Position numbers and translations under genes: made by a program. 64,000 nucleotides of DNA from an uncultured Pelagibacteraceae bacterium (GTDB lineage: Bacteria > Pseudomonadota > Alphaproteobacteria > Pelagibacterales > Pelagibacteraceae). A model generated the notes under the pieces. It made no database searches. It saw only the letters and a program-made list of their open reading frames with translations, and was not told the DNA's origin. Below, piece after piece: positions 55,816-64,000 of this stretch (the stretch's first letter is position 1; each line of letters opens with the position of its first letter). The stretch covers positions 47,186-111,185 of the forward strand of contig CACOLA010000004.1 in assembly GCA_902627935.1 (NCBI GenBank), in the 5' to 3' direction.

Positions 55816-56751
55816 ATGTCAGAAAATCAAATTATTATTAAAAATTTGTCAAAAGAGTATGATAATGGCTTCAAAGCATTAAAAAATATAGACCTTAACA
55901 TTAAAAAAGGTGAAATTTTCGCAATGCTTGGTCCTAATGGAGCTGGAAAAACAACATTAATAAGTATTATTTGTGGAATAGTAAAACCATCTGCTGGAAA
56001 AGTTTTAGTAGAAAATTTTGATATAATTAGTGACTATAGAGAAACAAGATCAAGAATAGGCTTAGTGCCTCAAGAATTAACTTTAGAGCAATTCGAGACA
56101 GTATTTAATAATGTCTCTTATTCAAGAGGCTTATATGGAAAAAAACCTAATTCTCACCATATAGAAAAAGTTTTAAAACAATTAAGTCTTTGGGATAAAA
56201 AAGATTTAATATTACGACAACTATCTGGTGGTATGAAAAGGAGAGTTTTAATTGCCAAAGCTTTATCACATGAGCCAACAATATTATTTTTAGATGAGCC
56301 AACTGCAGGTGTTGATGTTGAATTAAGACAAGAAATGTGGAAAGTAGTTAAGACTCTAAGAGAAACAGGAGTAACTATAATTTTAACTACACATTATATA
56401 GAGGAAGCTGAGGCTATCGCAGATAGGGTAGGAGTTATAAATCAGGGTGAAATAGTAATTGTGGAACAGAAAAAAGAATTACTAAAAAAAATGGGAAATA
56501 AAAAATTGACAGTACAATTACAAGAAGAAATAAATGAAATTCCTTCATCACTAAAAAAATATGGTTTAAGCCTAGGTGATAATAAAACATCACTTGATTA
56601 CACTTATAATTTGAAAGAAAAACAAACCGGTATAACAAATCTCCTTCAGGATATCAAAGATTCAGGATTAAAACTGAGAGATCTAAAGACTGAACAAAAC
56701 AATTTAGAAAAAATATTCGTAAGTCTTGTGAGGGAAAATAATGAAATTTAA
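55816..56751 (+). CDS. ABC-2 type transporter ATP-binding protein
   Basis: The 311-residue ATPase has Walker A GPNGAGKTT, signature LSGGMKRRVLIAKAL, Walker B ILFLDEP and switch histidine in TTHYIEEAEAIADRVGV, of the drug/lipid exporter class. The C-terminal part (about 230-311) is a typical extension. It overlaps the permease gene by 11 bases. Substrate unknown. Confidence 0.92.
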   Translation: MSENQIIIKNLSKEYDNGFKALKNIDLNIKKGEIFAMLGPNGAGKTTLISIICGIVKPSAGKVLVENFDIISDYRETRSRIGLVPQELTLEQFETVFNNVSYSRGLYGKKPNSHHIEKVLKQLSLWDKKDLILRQLSGGMKRRVLIAKALSHEPTILFLDEPTAGVDVELRQEMWKVVKTLRETGVTIILTTHYIEEAEAIADRVGVINQGEIVIVEQKKELLKKMGNKKLTVQLQEEINEIPSSLKKYGLSLGDNKTSLDYTYNLKEKQTGITNLLQDIKDSGLKLRDLKTEQNNLEKIFVSLVRENNEI

Positions 56752-57508
56752 TTACCAGGCGTTCAAAGCAATTTATCTTCATGAAATGGATAGATTTAGA
56801 AGAACTTTAGGTCAATCATTGCTATCACCTGTTATATCCACTTCTTTGTATTTTATTGTATTTGGATCTGTAATTGGTGGGTATGTTAAAAATATAGATG
56901 GTATTAGTTATGGATCTTATATTGTACCAGGACTGTTGATGTTAACTTTATTAACACAATCAATAAGCAACACTTCTTTTGGAATTTTTTTTCCAAAATT
57001 TAATGGAACAATTTATGAAATATTAGCTGCACCAATTTCAACATTTGAAATTGTATTAGCTTTTGTCAGTGCAGGAGCTACTAAAACACTATTAGTAGGT
57101 TTAGTTATATTTTGCACATCCTTGTTTTTTGTTGATGTAAAAGTTGAATTTCCATTATTGATGATTTTTTTATTGATATTAGTCTCTTTCACTTTTGCTT
57201 TATTTGGCTTTTTGATTGGGGTTATAAGTAAAGATTTTGAGCAAATGTCAATAGTCCCATCTTTAATTATAACACCTATGGTATTTTTGGGGGGAAGTTT
57301 ATACTCTCTAGATATGCTGCCTGAAATTTGGCAAACAATAAGTTATTTTAACCCAGTAGTTTATCTCATAAATGGTTTGAGATACTCATTTTATGGCATT
57401 TCAGATTTTAATATATGGATAAGTATTGGTTTAATGGTTTTGTTTTTTGTAATTTGTGTAATTTTCGTATCAGTGCTTCTTAAAAAGGGATACAACATCA
57501 AATCTTAA
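56741..57508 (+). CDS. ABC-2 type transporter permease
   Basis: The 255-residue membrane protein has six helices, the ABC-2 signature SLLSPVISTSLYFIVFGSVIG region and FLGGSLYSLDMLPEIWQTISYFNPVVYLINGLRYSFYG (in outline) near the end. It pairs with the overlapping ATPase to export an unknown compound, possibly a polysaccharide, lipid or drug. Confidence 0.92.
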   Translation: MKFNYQAFKAIYLHEMDRFRRTLGQSLLSPVISTSLYFIVFGSVIGGYVKNIDGISYGSYIVPGLLMLTLLTQSISNTSFGIFFPKFNGTIYEILAAPISTFEIVLAFVSAGATKTLLVGLVIFCTSLFFVDVKVEFPLLMIFLLILVSFTFALFGFLIGVISKDFEQMSIVPSLIITPMVFLGGSLYSLDMLPEIWQTISYFNPVVYLINGLRYSFYGISDFNIWISIGLMVLFFVICVIFVSVLLKKGYNIKS

Positions 57509-57533
57509 CTGACCCATTTTCTGGGTCAGTTTT
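57508..57533 (+). terminator. Rho-independent terminator of the ABC-2 exporter
   Basis: ACTGACCCA (57508-57516) pairs perfectly with TGGGTCAGT (57522-57530) around a TTTTC loop, followed by TTTGTT. It begins at the last base of the permease stop codon. On the minus strand it is preceded by A-rich sequence, so it could also stop aceA transcripts. Confidence 0.88.
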
Positions 57534-57561
57534 GTTATTAATATATAAGAGGAAATGTTTA

Positions 57562-58836
57562 TTAAAACTGCTCAGACTCTGTTGAGCCATCCATTGCAGT
57601 GGTTGAACTTTTACCACTACTTATTGTGTTTGAAACTGCATCAAAATAAGAAGTACCAACTTCTCTTTGGTGTTTTACACTAGTATATCCATCTTTTTCT
57701 CTAGCAAATTCTTGTTCTTGTATTCTTGAATAAGCAGTCATACCCTCTTTTTTATATTTCTCTGCAAGCTCAAAAATTGCAATATTTTGAGTATGAAAAC
57801 CTGCAAGAGTGATAAATTGAAATTTATAACCCATTTTACCAATTTGATCTTGAAAAGAAGCTATTTCATCATCTGATAGATGCTTTTTCCAATTAAACGA
57901 AGGTGAACAATTATAAGCTAAAAGTTTTCCAGGATATTTTTCATGAATAGCATCAGCAAATTTTTTAGCTTCCTCTAAATTCGGTGTAGCTGTTTCACAC
58001 CAAATCAAATCAGAATATGGAGCGTAAGCCAATCCTCTTGAAATAGCTTGGTCTATTCCAGCTTTTACATAATAAAAACCTTCTGGAGATCTTTCACCTG
58101 TAAGAAATGGTTTATCATTTTCATCATGATCATTCGTAATTAATTTTGCAGCATTTGCATCTGTCCTTGCTAATATAATTAATGGTACATCGGCTATATC
58201 AGCAGCTAATCGGGCTGCTTTTAAATTTTTAATCATTGTTCCCGTAGGCACTAAAACTTTACCACCCATATGACCACATTTTTTTTCACTTGCTAATTGA
58301 TCTTCAAAATGCACTCCAGCGGCGCCCGCTCTAATAAATTTTTTTGCTAGTTCAAAAACATTTAATGGTCCACCAAAGCCTGCCTCACCATCTGCAATAA
58401 TTGGTAACATGTAATCAACTTTTTTGTTTTCTTTCATCTCTCCATCTTTAATTTCCATATGTTGAATCTGATCTGCTCGTATTAAAGCATTATTCATTGA
58501 TTCAACTAATTTAGGTGCACTATCATATGGGTATAAAGATTGATCTGGATACATTTCACCAGCACTATTCGCGTCCGCAGCAACTTGCCAACCACTTAAA
58601 TATATTGCTTTTAATCCAGCTTTAGCATGTTGAACTGCATGATTTCCAGATAAAGAACCAAGTGTATTTACATAAGTTTCAGAATTAAGTAAATTCCACA
58701 ATTTTATTGATTGATGTTTACACATCGAATACTCAATTTTAATCGAGCCTCTTAATCTCTCTACTTCGTCTGGAGTATAGTCTCTTTTAATTCCTGCAAA
58801 TCTTTTTAAGTCGTATGAGATATTTTCTGCGCTCAT
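57562..58836 (-). CDS. aceA: Isocitrate lyase
   Basis: The 424-residue protein has the catalytic KKCGHMGGK (residues 185-193, nucleophilic-region Cys187), WQVAADAN and [10 protein letters not shown]. It splits isocitrate to glyoxylate and succinate in the glyoxylate bypass, used for growth on two-carbon units. The adjacent ScfR/RamB-like regulator gene, divergent across a site array, is the likely controller. Confidence 0.96.
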   Translation of the reverse strand: MSAENISYDLKRFAGIKRDYTPDEVERLRGSIKIEYSMCKHQSIKLWNLLNSETYVNTLGSLSGNHAVQHAKAGLKAIYLSGWQVAADANSAGEMYPDQSLYPYDSAPKLVESMNNALIRADQIQHMEIKDGEMKENKKVDYMLPIIADGEAGFGGPLNVFELAKKFIRAGAAGVHFEDQLASEKKCGHMGGKVLVPTGTMIKNLKAARLAADIADVPLIILARTDANAAKLITNDHDENDKPFLTGERSPEGFYYVKAGIDQAISRGLAYAPYSDLIWCETATPNLEEAKKFADAIHEKYPGKLLAYNCSPSFNWKKHLSDDEIASFQDQIGKMGYKFQFITLAGFHTQNIAIFELAEKYKKEGMTAYSRIQEQEFAREKDGYTSVKHQREVGTSYFDAVSNTISSGKSSTTAMDGSTESEQF

Positions 58837-58896
58837 TATTTTTTTCCTGTGCTGTTAAGTTTGTAGTAAGAAATGAATTAGCTGAACGAATTAGAA

Positions 58897-59058
58897 TTAG
58901 TTTGAGTCGTTTAGGGTCTCAACTAGATCTTTCATTCCACTTGAACCCCAATCACAATGATCATCTCTCATGTAAATACCTTTGCTGTTATGTCTAGCAA
59001 GGTCTTCATGTCTTATGATTTGAGCCTCATTTTCACTGTTTTTTAATTTCTCGTCCAT
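58897..59058 (-). CDS. 53-residue protein upstream of aceA
   Basis: From the ATG at 59058 the product is a charged soluble protein with the conserved-looking centre YMRDDHCDWGSSGMKDL (residues about 29-45). A longer frame to 59106 would start inside the operator array and is less likely. It is co-directional with aceA, 60 bases upstream, and is transcribed from the TTTACAA-rich region. The Asp, His and Cys residues could bind metal. Function unknown. Confidence 0.5.
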   Translation of the reverse strand: MDEKLKNSENEAQIIRHEDLARHNSKGIYMRDDHCDWGSSGMKDLVETLNDSN

Positions 59059-59071
59059 GAAAACTTTATAA

Positions 59072-59161
59072 TTTACAAGATTTACAAAATCTACAAAAAT
59101 ACCCAATTTTACTTGTAAATTGAGTTAATTTTTTGTAAATTAAAATTTACAAAATTTACAA
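59072..59161. promoter_or_regulatory. Array of TTTACAA operator-like sites
   Basis: Seven TTTACAA or TTGTAAA units (one as TCTACAA) occur in 90 bases: at 59072, 59081, 59090, 59113, 59133, 59146 and 59155. Three are spaced exactly nine bases, as are the last two. A 22-base palindrome (59132-59153) has arms TTTGTAAATT and AATTTACAAA. It lies between the small gene upstream of aceA and the ScfR-like regulator. Confidence 0.7.
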
Positions 59162-59165
59162 ATTT

Positions 59166-60860
59166 ATGTCAATTGATAAGAAAATTGGTGAAAATATTAA
59201 GGTTTTTAGAAAAAAACTTGGACTTCAAGCTAATAAATTAGCTGAACAATTAAATATTTCTCCAAGTTATTTGAATTTAATTGAAGCTGGAAAAAGAAAC
59301 ATTGATGCTGAATTATTATTAAAAATCTGCCAGGAACTACGTATAGAATTAGCAGATCTTAAAAGCGAAAAAGATATTGATGTTAAAAATTCTAGAATAG
59401 CTATCACAAAATTTTTTGCTAACAAAAATAATATTAAATCAGATCTTAAAATTGGTCCTAAAATAAAAGCATTTAGAAGGCAATTAGGTCTCCAAGCAAA
59501 TAAATTTGCAGAGCAATTAAACATTTCTCCAAGTTATTTAAATTTAATTGAAGCAGGTAAAAGAAAAATTGATGGTGATTTATTAATTAAAATTAGTAAA
59601 GAATTGAGGGTAGAGTTATCAGATCTCACAAGCAAAAGCGATATTAATTTAGAAAATGATATATCGGAGCTTTTAGATGATCAATTATTTGAAGATTTAG
59701 ATATCTTGGGACCAGAGGTTAAAGATTTAGTAAATACAAATCCAAAAATTGCTAGAGCTTTAATTAAATTAGGTGATAATTTTAAACAAAAAGATCATGA
59801 AATAGTAAATAAAGTTGAAAATATATCTGGTAAGATTATTGATAGTAGGAAGACATCTTTTCCTGGTGAAGTAATATCAGATTTTCTTCAAGAAAAGAAA
59901 AATTATTTCCCTAGGTTAGAGGAATTCGCTAATCAAATTTTTGAAAAAGTGCAAAAAAATAAGAGAACCAGATACATTGCTTTATGTGAATTCTTAAAAA
60001 AAGAATACTCTATTACTGTGAGGGATATAATTCCTGAAGATCAAAAACCATTTTCAAAAATCTATAACAAAAAAAGGAAAGAACTCCTTCTTAGTGACTA
60101 TAATTCATTAGAAACAAAAAAACTTCATGCAGCTGCTCAAATAGCACAAGAGGGGGCAATTGATATAATAAATGAATATTTGAAAGAATTTAATTTTCCC
60201 TCAAAAGAGTCTCAAAGATTAACACAGGTTGCCCTTTTAAATTATTGTGGAGCAGCAATTCTCATGCCCTATAAATTATTCCACACAGAATGTAAAAAAC
60301 TTAAATACGATTTACAACTTTTGCAAAATACTTTTGCAACTTCATTTGAACAAGTAGCTCATAGGGTTACTTGCTTACAAGATCCAAAATTACCTGGAAT
60401 TCCATTTCATATGTTGAGAACAGATATTGCAGGAAATATTTCAAAAAGGTTTTCACTTTCTGGAATAGAAATACCAAGATACGGTGGCGCTTGCCCAAGA
60501 TGGAATGTTTATTCTGCTTTTACAAGACCAGGCGTTATTCAAGCTGCAGTTAGCAAAATGACGAATGGTGAAAAATATGTTTGCATTGCAAGAACTGTGG
60601 AAAAAGGTGTTGGAAGATATGGTCAATCAAAAAGTATTTTATCTATAGGACTAGGATGTGAGGCTAAATACGCAAAAGAATTTGTTTATACAGAAAATTT
60701 AGATATCACAGATAAAAAGACAGAAATTCCAATAGGTGTCTCATGTAGAACGTGCGATAGATTAGATTGTTCACAAAGAGCCTTTCCTCCTTTACATAAA
60801 AAATTTGATGTAGATATTAATACGAGAGGCGTATCTATTTATGTTAATGACAATGATTAA
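59166..60860 (+). CDS. ScfR/RamB-like transcriptional regulator with duplicated HTH
   Basis: The 564-residue protein has two near-copies of an XRE-type helix-turn-helix: residues 6-71 and 95-160, matching at about 49 of 66 positions, both with LGLQANK.AEQLNISPSYLN. They are followed by an IrrE/ImmA-like domain without an HExxH site and a C-terminal DUF2083-type region with CRTCDRLDCS. The family (RamB, ScfR) senses short-chain acyl-CoA status and controls acetate and glyoxylate genes, which fits aceA next door. Known members I recall have one HTH. Confidence 0.85.
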   Translation: MSIDKKIGENIKVFRKKLGLQANKLAEQLNISPSYLNLIEAGKRNIDAELLLKICQELRIELADLKSEKDIDVKNSRIAITKFFANKNNIKSDLKIGPKIKAFRRQLGLQANKFAEQLNISPSYLNLIEAGKRKIDGDLLIKISKELRVELSDLTSKSDINLENDISELLDDQLFEDLDILGPEVKDLVNTNPKIARALIKLGDNFKQKDHEIVNKVENISGKIIDSRKTSFPGEVISDFLQEKKNYFPRLEEFANQIFEKVQKNKRTRYIALCEFLKKEYSITVRDIIPEDQKPFSKIYNKKRKELLLSDYNSLETKKLHAAAQIAQEGAIDIINEYLKEFNFPSKESQRLTQVALLNYCGAAILMPYKLFHTECKKLKYDLQLLQNTFATSFEQVAHRVTCLQDPKLPGIPFHMLRTDIAGNISKRFSLSGIEIPRYGGACPRWNVYSAFTRPGVIQAAVSKMTNGEKYVCIARTVEKGVGRYGQSKSILSIGLGCEAKYAKEFVYTENLDITDKKTEIPIGVSCRTCDRLDCSQRAFPPLHKKFDVDINTRGVSIYVNDND

Positions 60861-60870
60861 GTAATAAAAT

Positions 60871-61035
60871 ATGATTAAATTTATTTTACCAGCAGTTGTT
60901 TTTTTTATTATAGTTTTATTTTGGGAAAAAATTAGTGAAACAATTTATAAAAGATTTAATATAAGGATTAATTATTTTATAATAAGCATAACTTTGATTG
61001 TTGTTATTATAATATTTTTACTTATCAAAGATTAA
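60871..61035 (+). CDS. 54-residue two-helix membrane protein
   Basis: The frame encodes two hydrophobic helices, FILPAVVFFIIVLFW (about residues 4-18) and FIISITLIVVIIIFLLI (about 36-52), with a charged loop between. It begins 10 bases after the ScfR-like gene. No family recognised. AT-rich sequence makes chance hydrophobic frames possible. Confidence 0.4.
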   Translation: MIKFILPAVVFFIIVLFWEKISETIYKRFNIRINYFIISITLIVVIIIFLLIKD

Positions 61036-61066
61036 ATTAAAAATTTTTATTTATTTTATTTTAAGA

Positions 61067-61450
61067 CTATTTTTTTTTGCTTTTAGTTTCGATACCAAGT
61101 TTTTTGCTATGTCTTAGTCTCATTACAACAATTGCAATAGCTATTAATAGTATAGCTACAGACTCATAAACTAGGGCAGATGGATCCATTTCTTTACCTT
61201 GGAGAATAATAAATCTAGACAGTGCAGTTATAGCAATTAATAATGGTAGAGTAATTCTTATTGATTGTTCGTCCCAAAAAACTCTAACCATCGCCATTAC
61301 CTCTAAGTATAGAAACATTAGTAACAGATCAGCTAGTGTTACAGATTTAGCAGAATACATATTAACGATCTCAATAAATACAGCGATGATGGTACTGATA
61401 AGTATAATTACCAATAAACCAAGTTGTAAATTTTTTATTAAATTATTCAT
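61067..61450 (-). CDS. PsiE-like membrane protein
   Basis: The 127-residue protein has four helices and the PsiE-type segments LADLLLMFLYLEVMAMVRVFW, TLPLLIAITALSRFII and the KEMDPSALVYESVAILLIAIA stretch (cited in outline). PsiE was named as phosphate-starvation inducible, function unknown. It lies two bases after the next upstream gene on the same strand. Confidence 0.75.
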   Translation of the reverse strand: MNNLIKNLQLGLLVIILISTIIAVFIEIVNMYSAKSVTLADLLLMFLYLEVMAMVRVFWDEQSIRITLPLLIAITALSRFIILQGKEMDPSALVYESVAILLIAIAIVVMRLRHSKKLGIETKSKKK

Positions 61451-61452
61451 AG

Positions 61453-61926
61453 CTAATCTTTTTTATTAAAAAATGGCAAGTTTTTTGTAAATGGCAGCCA
61501 TTTTTCCGCAGCAGTTTTATCAGGACCATCATATTTAATATCATAAGAATTATTTGAATTTAAAACTTCAATTCCCTTTGAGAACACAAACATAAACACC
61601 ACAACAAAAACTATCGACATTATTTTAAAAGGATCAAAATTTTTAGTTTTAAAAACACTGCTAGATTTTTCTTCAGCACGATGAAATTGCTTAAATGTCA
61701 TATAAACAGCAAAAATTAATCCAATGTGTGCAATGTAAGTTCCAGCCCACCCTAATGCAAAAGTTGAGTAAGAAAAAACATAAAGACTAAAAACAGTAGT
61801 CCAAATAAAACTTAAAACTAGCAAAATTTGCAGTCTGACTGATTTTGGTAATGACCTTAAGTCATTTTTACTATCATCAAATAGTATATTAGCACTTTCT
61901 GACATCCAATTTTTAAATTTTTCCAT
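61453..61926 (-). CDS. Membrane hypothetical protein
   Basis: From the ATG at 61926 the product has 157 residues with three helices (about 30-55, 60-80 and 100-118) and a soluble tail. The frame opens further at 61944. No family recognised. It precedes the PsiE-like gene by two bases, so the two probably form one unit. Confidence 0.6.
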   Translation of the reverse strand: MEKFKNWMSESANILFDDSKNDLRSLPKSVRLQILLVLSFIWTTVFSLYVFSYSTFALGWAGTYIAHIGLIFAVYMTFKQFHRAEEKSSSVFKTKNFDPFKIMSIVFVVVFMFVFSKGIEVLNSNNSYDIKYDGPDKTAAEKWLPFTKNLPFFNKKD

Positions 61927-62039
61927 TACTAACACTTTAAACATTTATAACTTAAATAAAATAATAATTATTACTTTTTAATTATCAGGTATGACAAAAA
62001 TGACTACCTTCGATAAATTTTAAATGATAAATATGTAAA

Positions 62040-62609
62040 ATGATAAGAATTTTAAATAAAAAATTCAAAACTCGTATTAAAGCTCGGATAAGAAAGAATC
62101 GACAATCTCTAAATAAAAATTTGGATAATTTTTTTGAATGGGTTAAAGGAGCTGAATTAATTGAACTAAAAGAATGTAATACAGACGAGGATCCTGTAAG
62201 GCCGGAATTAAATAATAAATTTAGAACAGGATATGGTCGTAAAATTTTTGGAGTAAGATATCAAGGCGAAATACATGCTGTTATGTGTTTTGCTTATACT
62301 AATGAAATTCCAAAGAATGTTGAGGAACTAGAAAAAATGAGCCATGATGCATATTTACAAAGCGCCTTAAGAGATCAAAACATTGGTAGAATAGCTGTTG
62401 CTTACACTGTTTGGTCAAAAAAAAAAGGTGGAGGAAAGTTAATTGTTAAAGAAGTTTTTAAAAAAATCAAAAAATCTAATCATTTAAATAGATTAATTAC
62501 CTTGTCGCCCCTAACTGAAATGGCAACAAAATTTCATACTAAAAATGGTGCTAAATTAATTCAAATTAATGAAAATACACAAAATTTCGAGTACAAAATT
62601 ATAAAATAA
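62040..62609 (+). CDS. GNAT-like acetyltransferase
   Basis: The 189-residue protein has a C-terminal GNAT-like region: IGRIAVAYTVWSKKKGGGKLIVKEVF with an acetyl-CoA-like loop and LSPLTEMATKFHTKNGAKLIQINENTQNFEYKI (in outline), similar to the family's final strands. The N-terminal 50 residues are very basic. The substrate is unknown. Confidence 0.6.
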   Translation: MIRILNKKFKTRIKARIRKNRQSLNKNLDNFFEWVKGAELIELKECNTDEDPVRPELNNKFRTGYGRKIFGVRYQGEIHAVMCFAYTNEIPKNVEELEKMSHDAYLQSALRDQNIGRIAVAYTVWSKKKGGGKLIVKEVFKKIKKSNHLNRLITLSPLTEMATKFHTKNGAKLIQINENTQNFEYKIIK

Positions 62610-62618
62610 ATAATACAT

Positions 62619-63032
62619 ATGAAAAAAAAATACAAAGCAATGGTTCTGTCATGTATAGATCCAAGGTTTCAATCTAAAGTTTTTAATTATTTAAAAATGA
62701 GAAATCTATATGAAAAATATAGTTCTTTCACAATAGCAGGAGCAGCTATTGGGGTAACTCATGTAAAATTTAAATCATGGCAAAAAACTTTTATTGAAAA
62801 TCTTTCAACATCAATTCAATTGCATAAGATTGAAAAATTAATTGTTATCAATCATAAAGACTGTGGAGCTGCAAAACTCATTAATGGTAAAAAGATATTT
62901 AATAAAACTAATGAAGATAAAATTCATAAAGAGTCATTTCAAAAACTTGAGAGAATATTAAAAAAAAAATTTCCAAAATTAAATTATGAATTTTATGTGA
63001 TAAGTTTGAGAAGCTCAATTCAAAGATATTAA
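62619..63032 (+). CDS. Mini beta-carbonic-anhydrase-like protein
   Basis: The 137-residue protein keeps the beta-carbonic-anhydrase zinc and catalytic residues in order: Cys12, Asp14, Arg16 (SCIDPRF), His79 and Cys82 (NHKDCGAAK). It is shorter than classic enzymes (about 200 residues), as in the small type D forms. It may hydrate CO2 or bind zinc for another purpose. Its stop overlaps the next start by one base. Confidence 0.7.
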   Translation: MKKKYKAMVLSCIDPRFQSKVFNYLKMRNLYEKYSSFTIAGAAIGVTHVKFKSWQKTFIENLSTSIQLHKIEKLIVINHKDCGAAKLINGKKIFNKTNEDKIHKESFQKLERILKKKFPKLNYEFYVISLRSSIQRY

Positions 63033-64000
63033 TGTGTAAAATTTTTAATATATTAATAATATTCTTTTTGTATAATATTAATTTAATTGCAATGGAAAAA
63101 AAACCTTATCATCATTTACCTGATGGATCTTTCAGAAACCCAGAAGGTTCACCGAAGAGAGATGAAAATGTAAAATGGTCTTATAGAATTTTCAATAAAG
63201 AAAAAAAGAAACTCGATATGACTGTACCTAGCGATCATGTTATAAAAAAAGAAATAGTTTTATCATCCCTCGAGAGAATGAAAGACAATGACTATATTAT
63301 GTGGATAGGCCATGCTACATTTATAATCAAACTTGGAAATACAACAATCATAACAGATCCTGTTTTTTCAAAAAATGCAGGACCGCTTATATTTGGACCC
63401 AAACGATTTGCTAGACCAGCCTTAGAACTTCATGAAATTCCAAATATTAATTTATTTTTGCTTACACATAATCATTATGATCATCAAGATATGAGTACTA
63501 TTAGAAATTTTCCTTACAAAAAAGCTAAAGTATTAGTTCCGCTTAAATTAGCTAAATATTTTAAGGGAAATGGATATAGAGATATAAAAGAAATGGATTG
63601 GTATGAAGAAGTAGAAATTAACGAAAATTTAAAAATTACATTTTTACCTGCGGTTCATTGGTCTAAAAGAAGTTTAACAGATACAAATAAAACTTTATGG
63701 GGTAATTTTTTAATTGAATATAATGGAAAAAAAATTTTCTTCGCTTGTGATACTGGAGTTGGAAATATTTATAAATCATTAGGCAGAAAATACGGTCCTG
63801 TAGATTTAACTTTAATTAATATTGGGGCTTATAATTTTTATCCAATAATGCCATACAAAGATAAGTCAGTTTATCACACTAACCCAGAGGAAGCACTTAG
63901 TATTGGACGAGATCTAGGTAGTAAAAAAATCTTAGGGATGCATTGGGGTACTTTTGTTTTATCTTTAGAACCGATAATGGAACCCCCTGTTAGATTTAAA
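63032..64000 (+). CDS. Exported metallo-beta-lactamase-fold hydrolase, partial
   Basis: The gene starts at ATG 63032, overlapping the previous stop, and runs off the right edge after 323 codons. It has a signal peptide (about residues 1-19, MCKIFNILIIFFLYNINLIA region) and the metal motif THNHYDH, then LPAVHWSKRS, ACDTGVG and LGMHWGTF. This is the UlaG/NAPE-phospholipase-D-like branch, which cuts lactones or phospholipids. The substrate is not known. Confidence 0.8.
   Translation, partial: MCKIFNILIIFFLYNINLIAMEKKPYHHLPDGSFRNPEGSPKRDENVKWSYRIFNKEKKKLDMTVPSDHVIKKEIVLSSLERMKDNDYIMWIGHATFIIKLGNTTIITDPVFSKNAGPLIFGPKRFARPALELHEIPNINLFLLTHNHYDHQDMSTIRNFPYKKAKVLVPLKLAKYFKGNGYRDIKEMDWYEEVEINENLKITFLPAVHWSKRSLTDTNKTLWGNFLIEYNGKKIFFACDTGVGNIYKSLGRKYGPVDLTLINIGAYNFYPIMPYKDKSVYHTNPEEALSIGRDLGSKKILGMHWGTFVLSLEPIMEPPVRFK

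Noticed and set aside
59072..59161. CRISPR or tandem-repeat array
   Set aside because: The units are seven bases with short irregular spacing and lie in a promoter region, so operator sites explain them better; no cas genes are present.
1..64000. Insertion sequences, prophage or integrase genes
   Set aside because: No transposase, integrase, phage structural gene or long terminal repeats were seen anywhere in the window.

Overview
The window is chromosomal DNA from a SAR11-type alphaproteobacterium (Candidatus Pelagibacter or a close relative). The signs are very AT-rich sequence, genes packed with gaps or overlaps of a few bases, no mobile elements, and a gene set typical of this group: trimethylamine N-oxide (TMAO) use, heterotetrameric sarcosine oxidase, dimethylglycine dehydrogenase, a TPP riboswitch on a sodium symporter, and isocitrate lyase beside an ScfR/RamB-like regulator. 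The assignment comes from gene content and base composition, not from a database search.

Region 1 (1-20 kb) is a methylated-amine and one-carbon block. It holds the start of a glutamine-synthetase-family ligase, an FAD amine oxidoreductase, a small MarR-like protein, TMAO demethylase (tdm), a TMAO-type ABC importer (tmoX, tmoW, tmoV) interrupted by three small exported or membrane genes, trimethylamine monooxygenase (tmm), formate-THF ligase (fhs) and soxBDAG. Together they would import or make TMAO, strip methyl groups onto tetrahydrofolate or release formaldehyde, and move the C1 units through folate.

Region 2 (20-34 kb) is mixed. It has cold shock protein, purEK, an uncharacterised four-gene cluster (M19 peptidase, a 550-residue unknown, a DUF3726 protein and a CxxC mini-protein), a DmdA/GcvT-like plus MetF-like pair, a kinase plus nucleotidyltransferase pair, periplasmic MsrA and small genes.

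Region 3 (34-44.5 kb) carries dimethylglycine dehydrogenase, then etfB, etfA and ETF:quinone oxidoreductase, which together feed demethylation electrons into the quinone pool. It is followed by hisI, folE, an AcuI-like reductase and a LysR regulator. Region 4 (44.5-50 kb) is a ferric-iron ABC importer behind two Fur-like palindromes, a structured intergenic element, azlCD and sulfur-handling genes.

Region 5 (50-64 kb) has a cupredoxin and DUF4396 cluster, an intergenic region with hairpins and a nonapeptide reading frame, a TPP riboswitch with a ThiV-like symporter, an ABC-2 exporter, aceA, an ScfR-like regulator with a duplicated HTH beside an array of TTTACAA sites, PsiE-like membrane genes, a mini beta-carbonic-anhydrase-like protein and a truncated metallo-beta-lactamase-fold gene at the right edge. 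No tRNA, rRNA, CRISPR or insertion sequence was seen.
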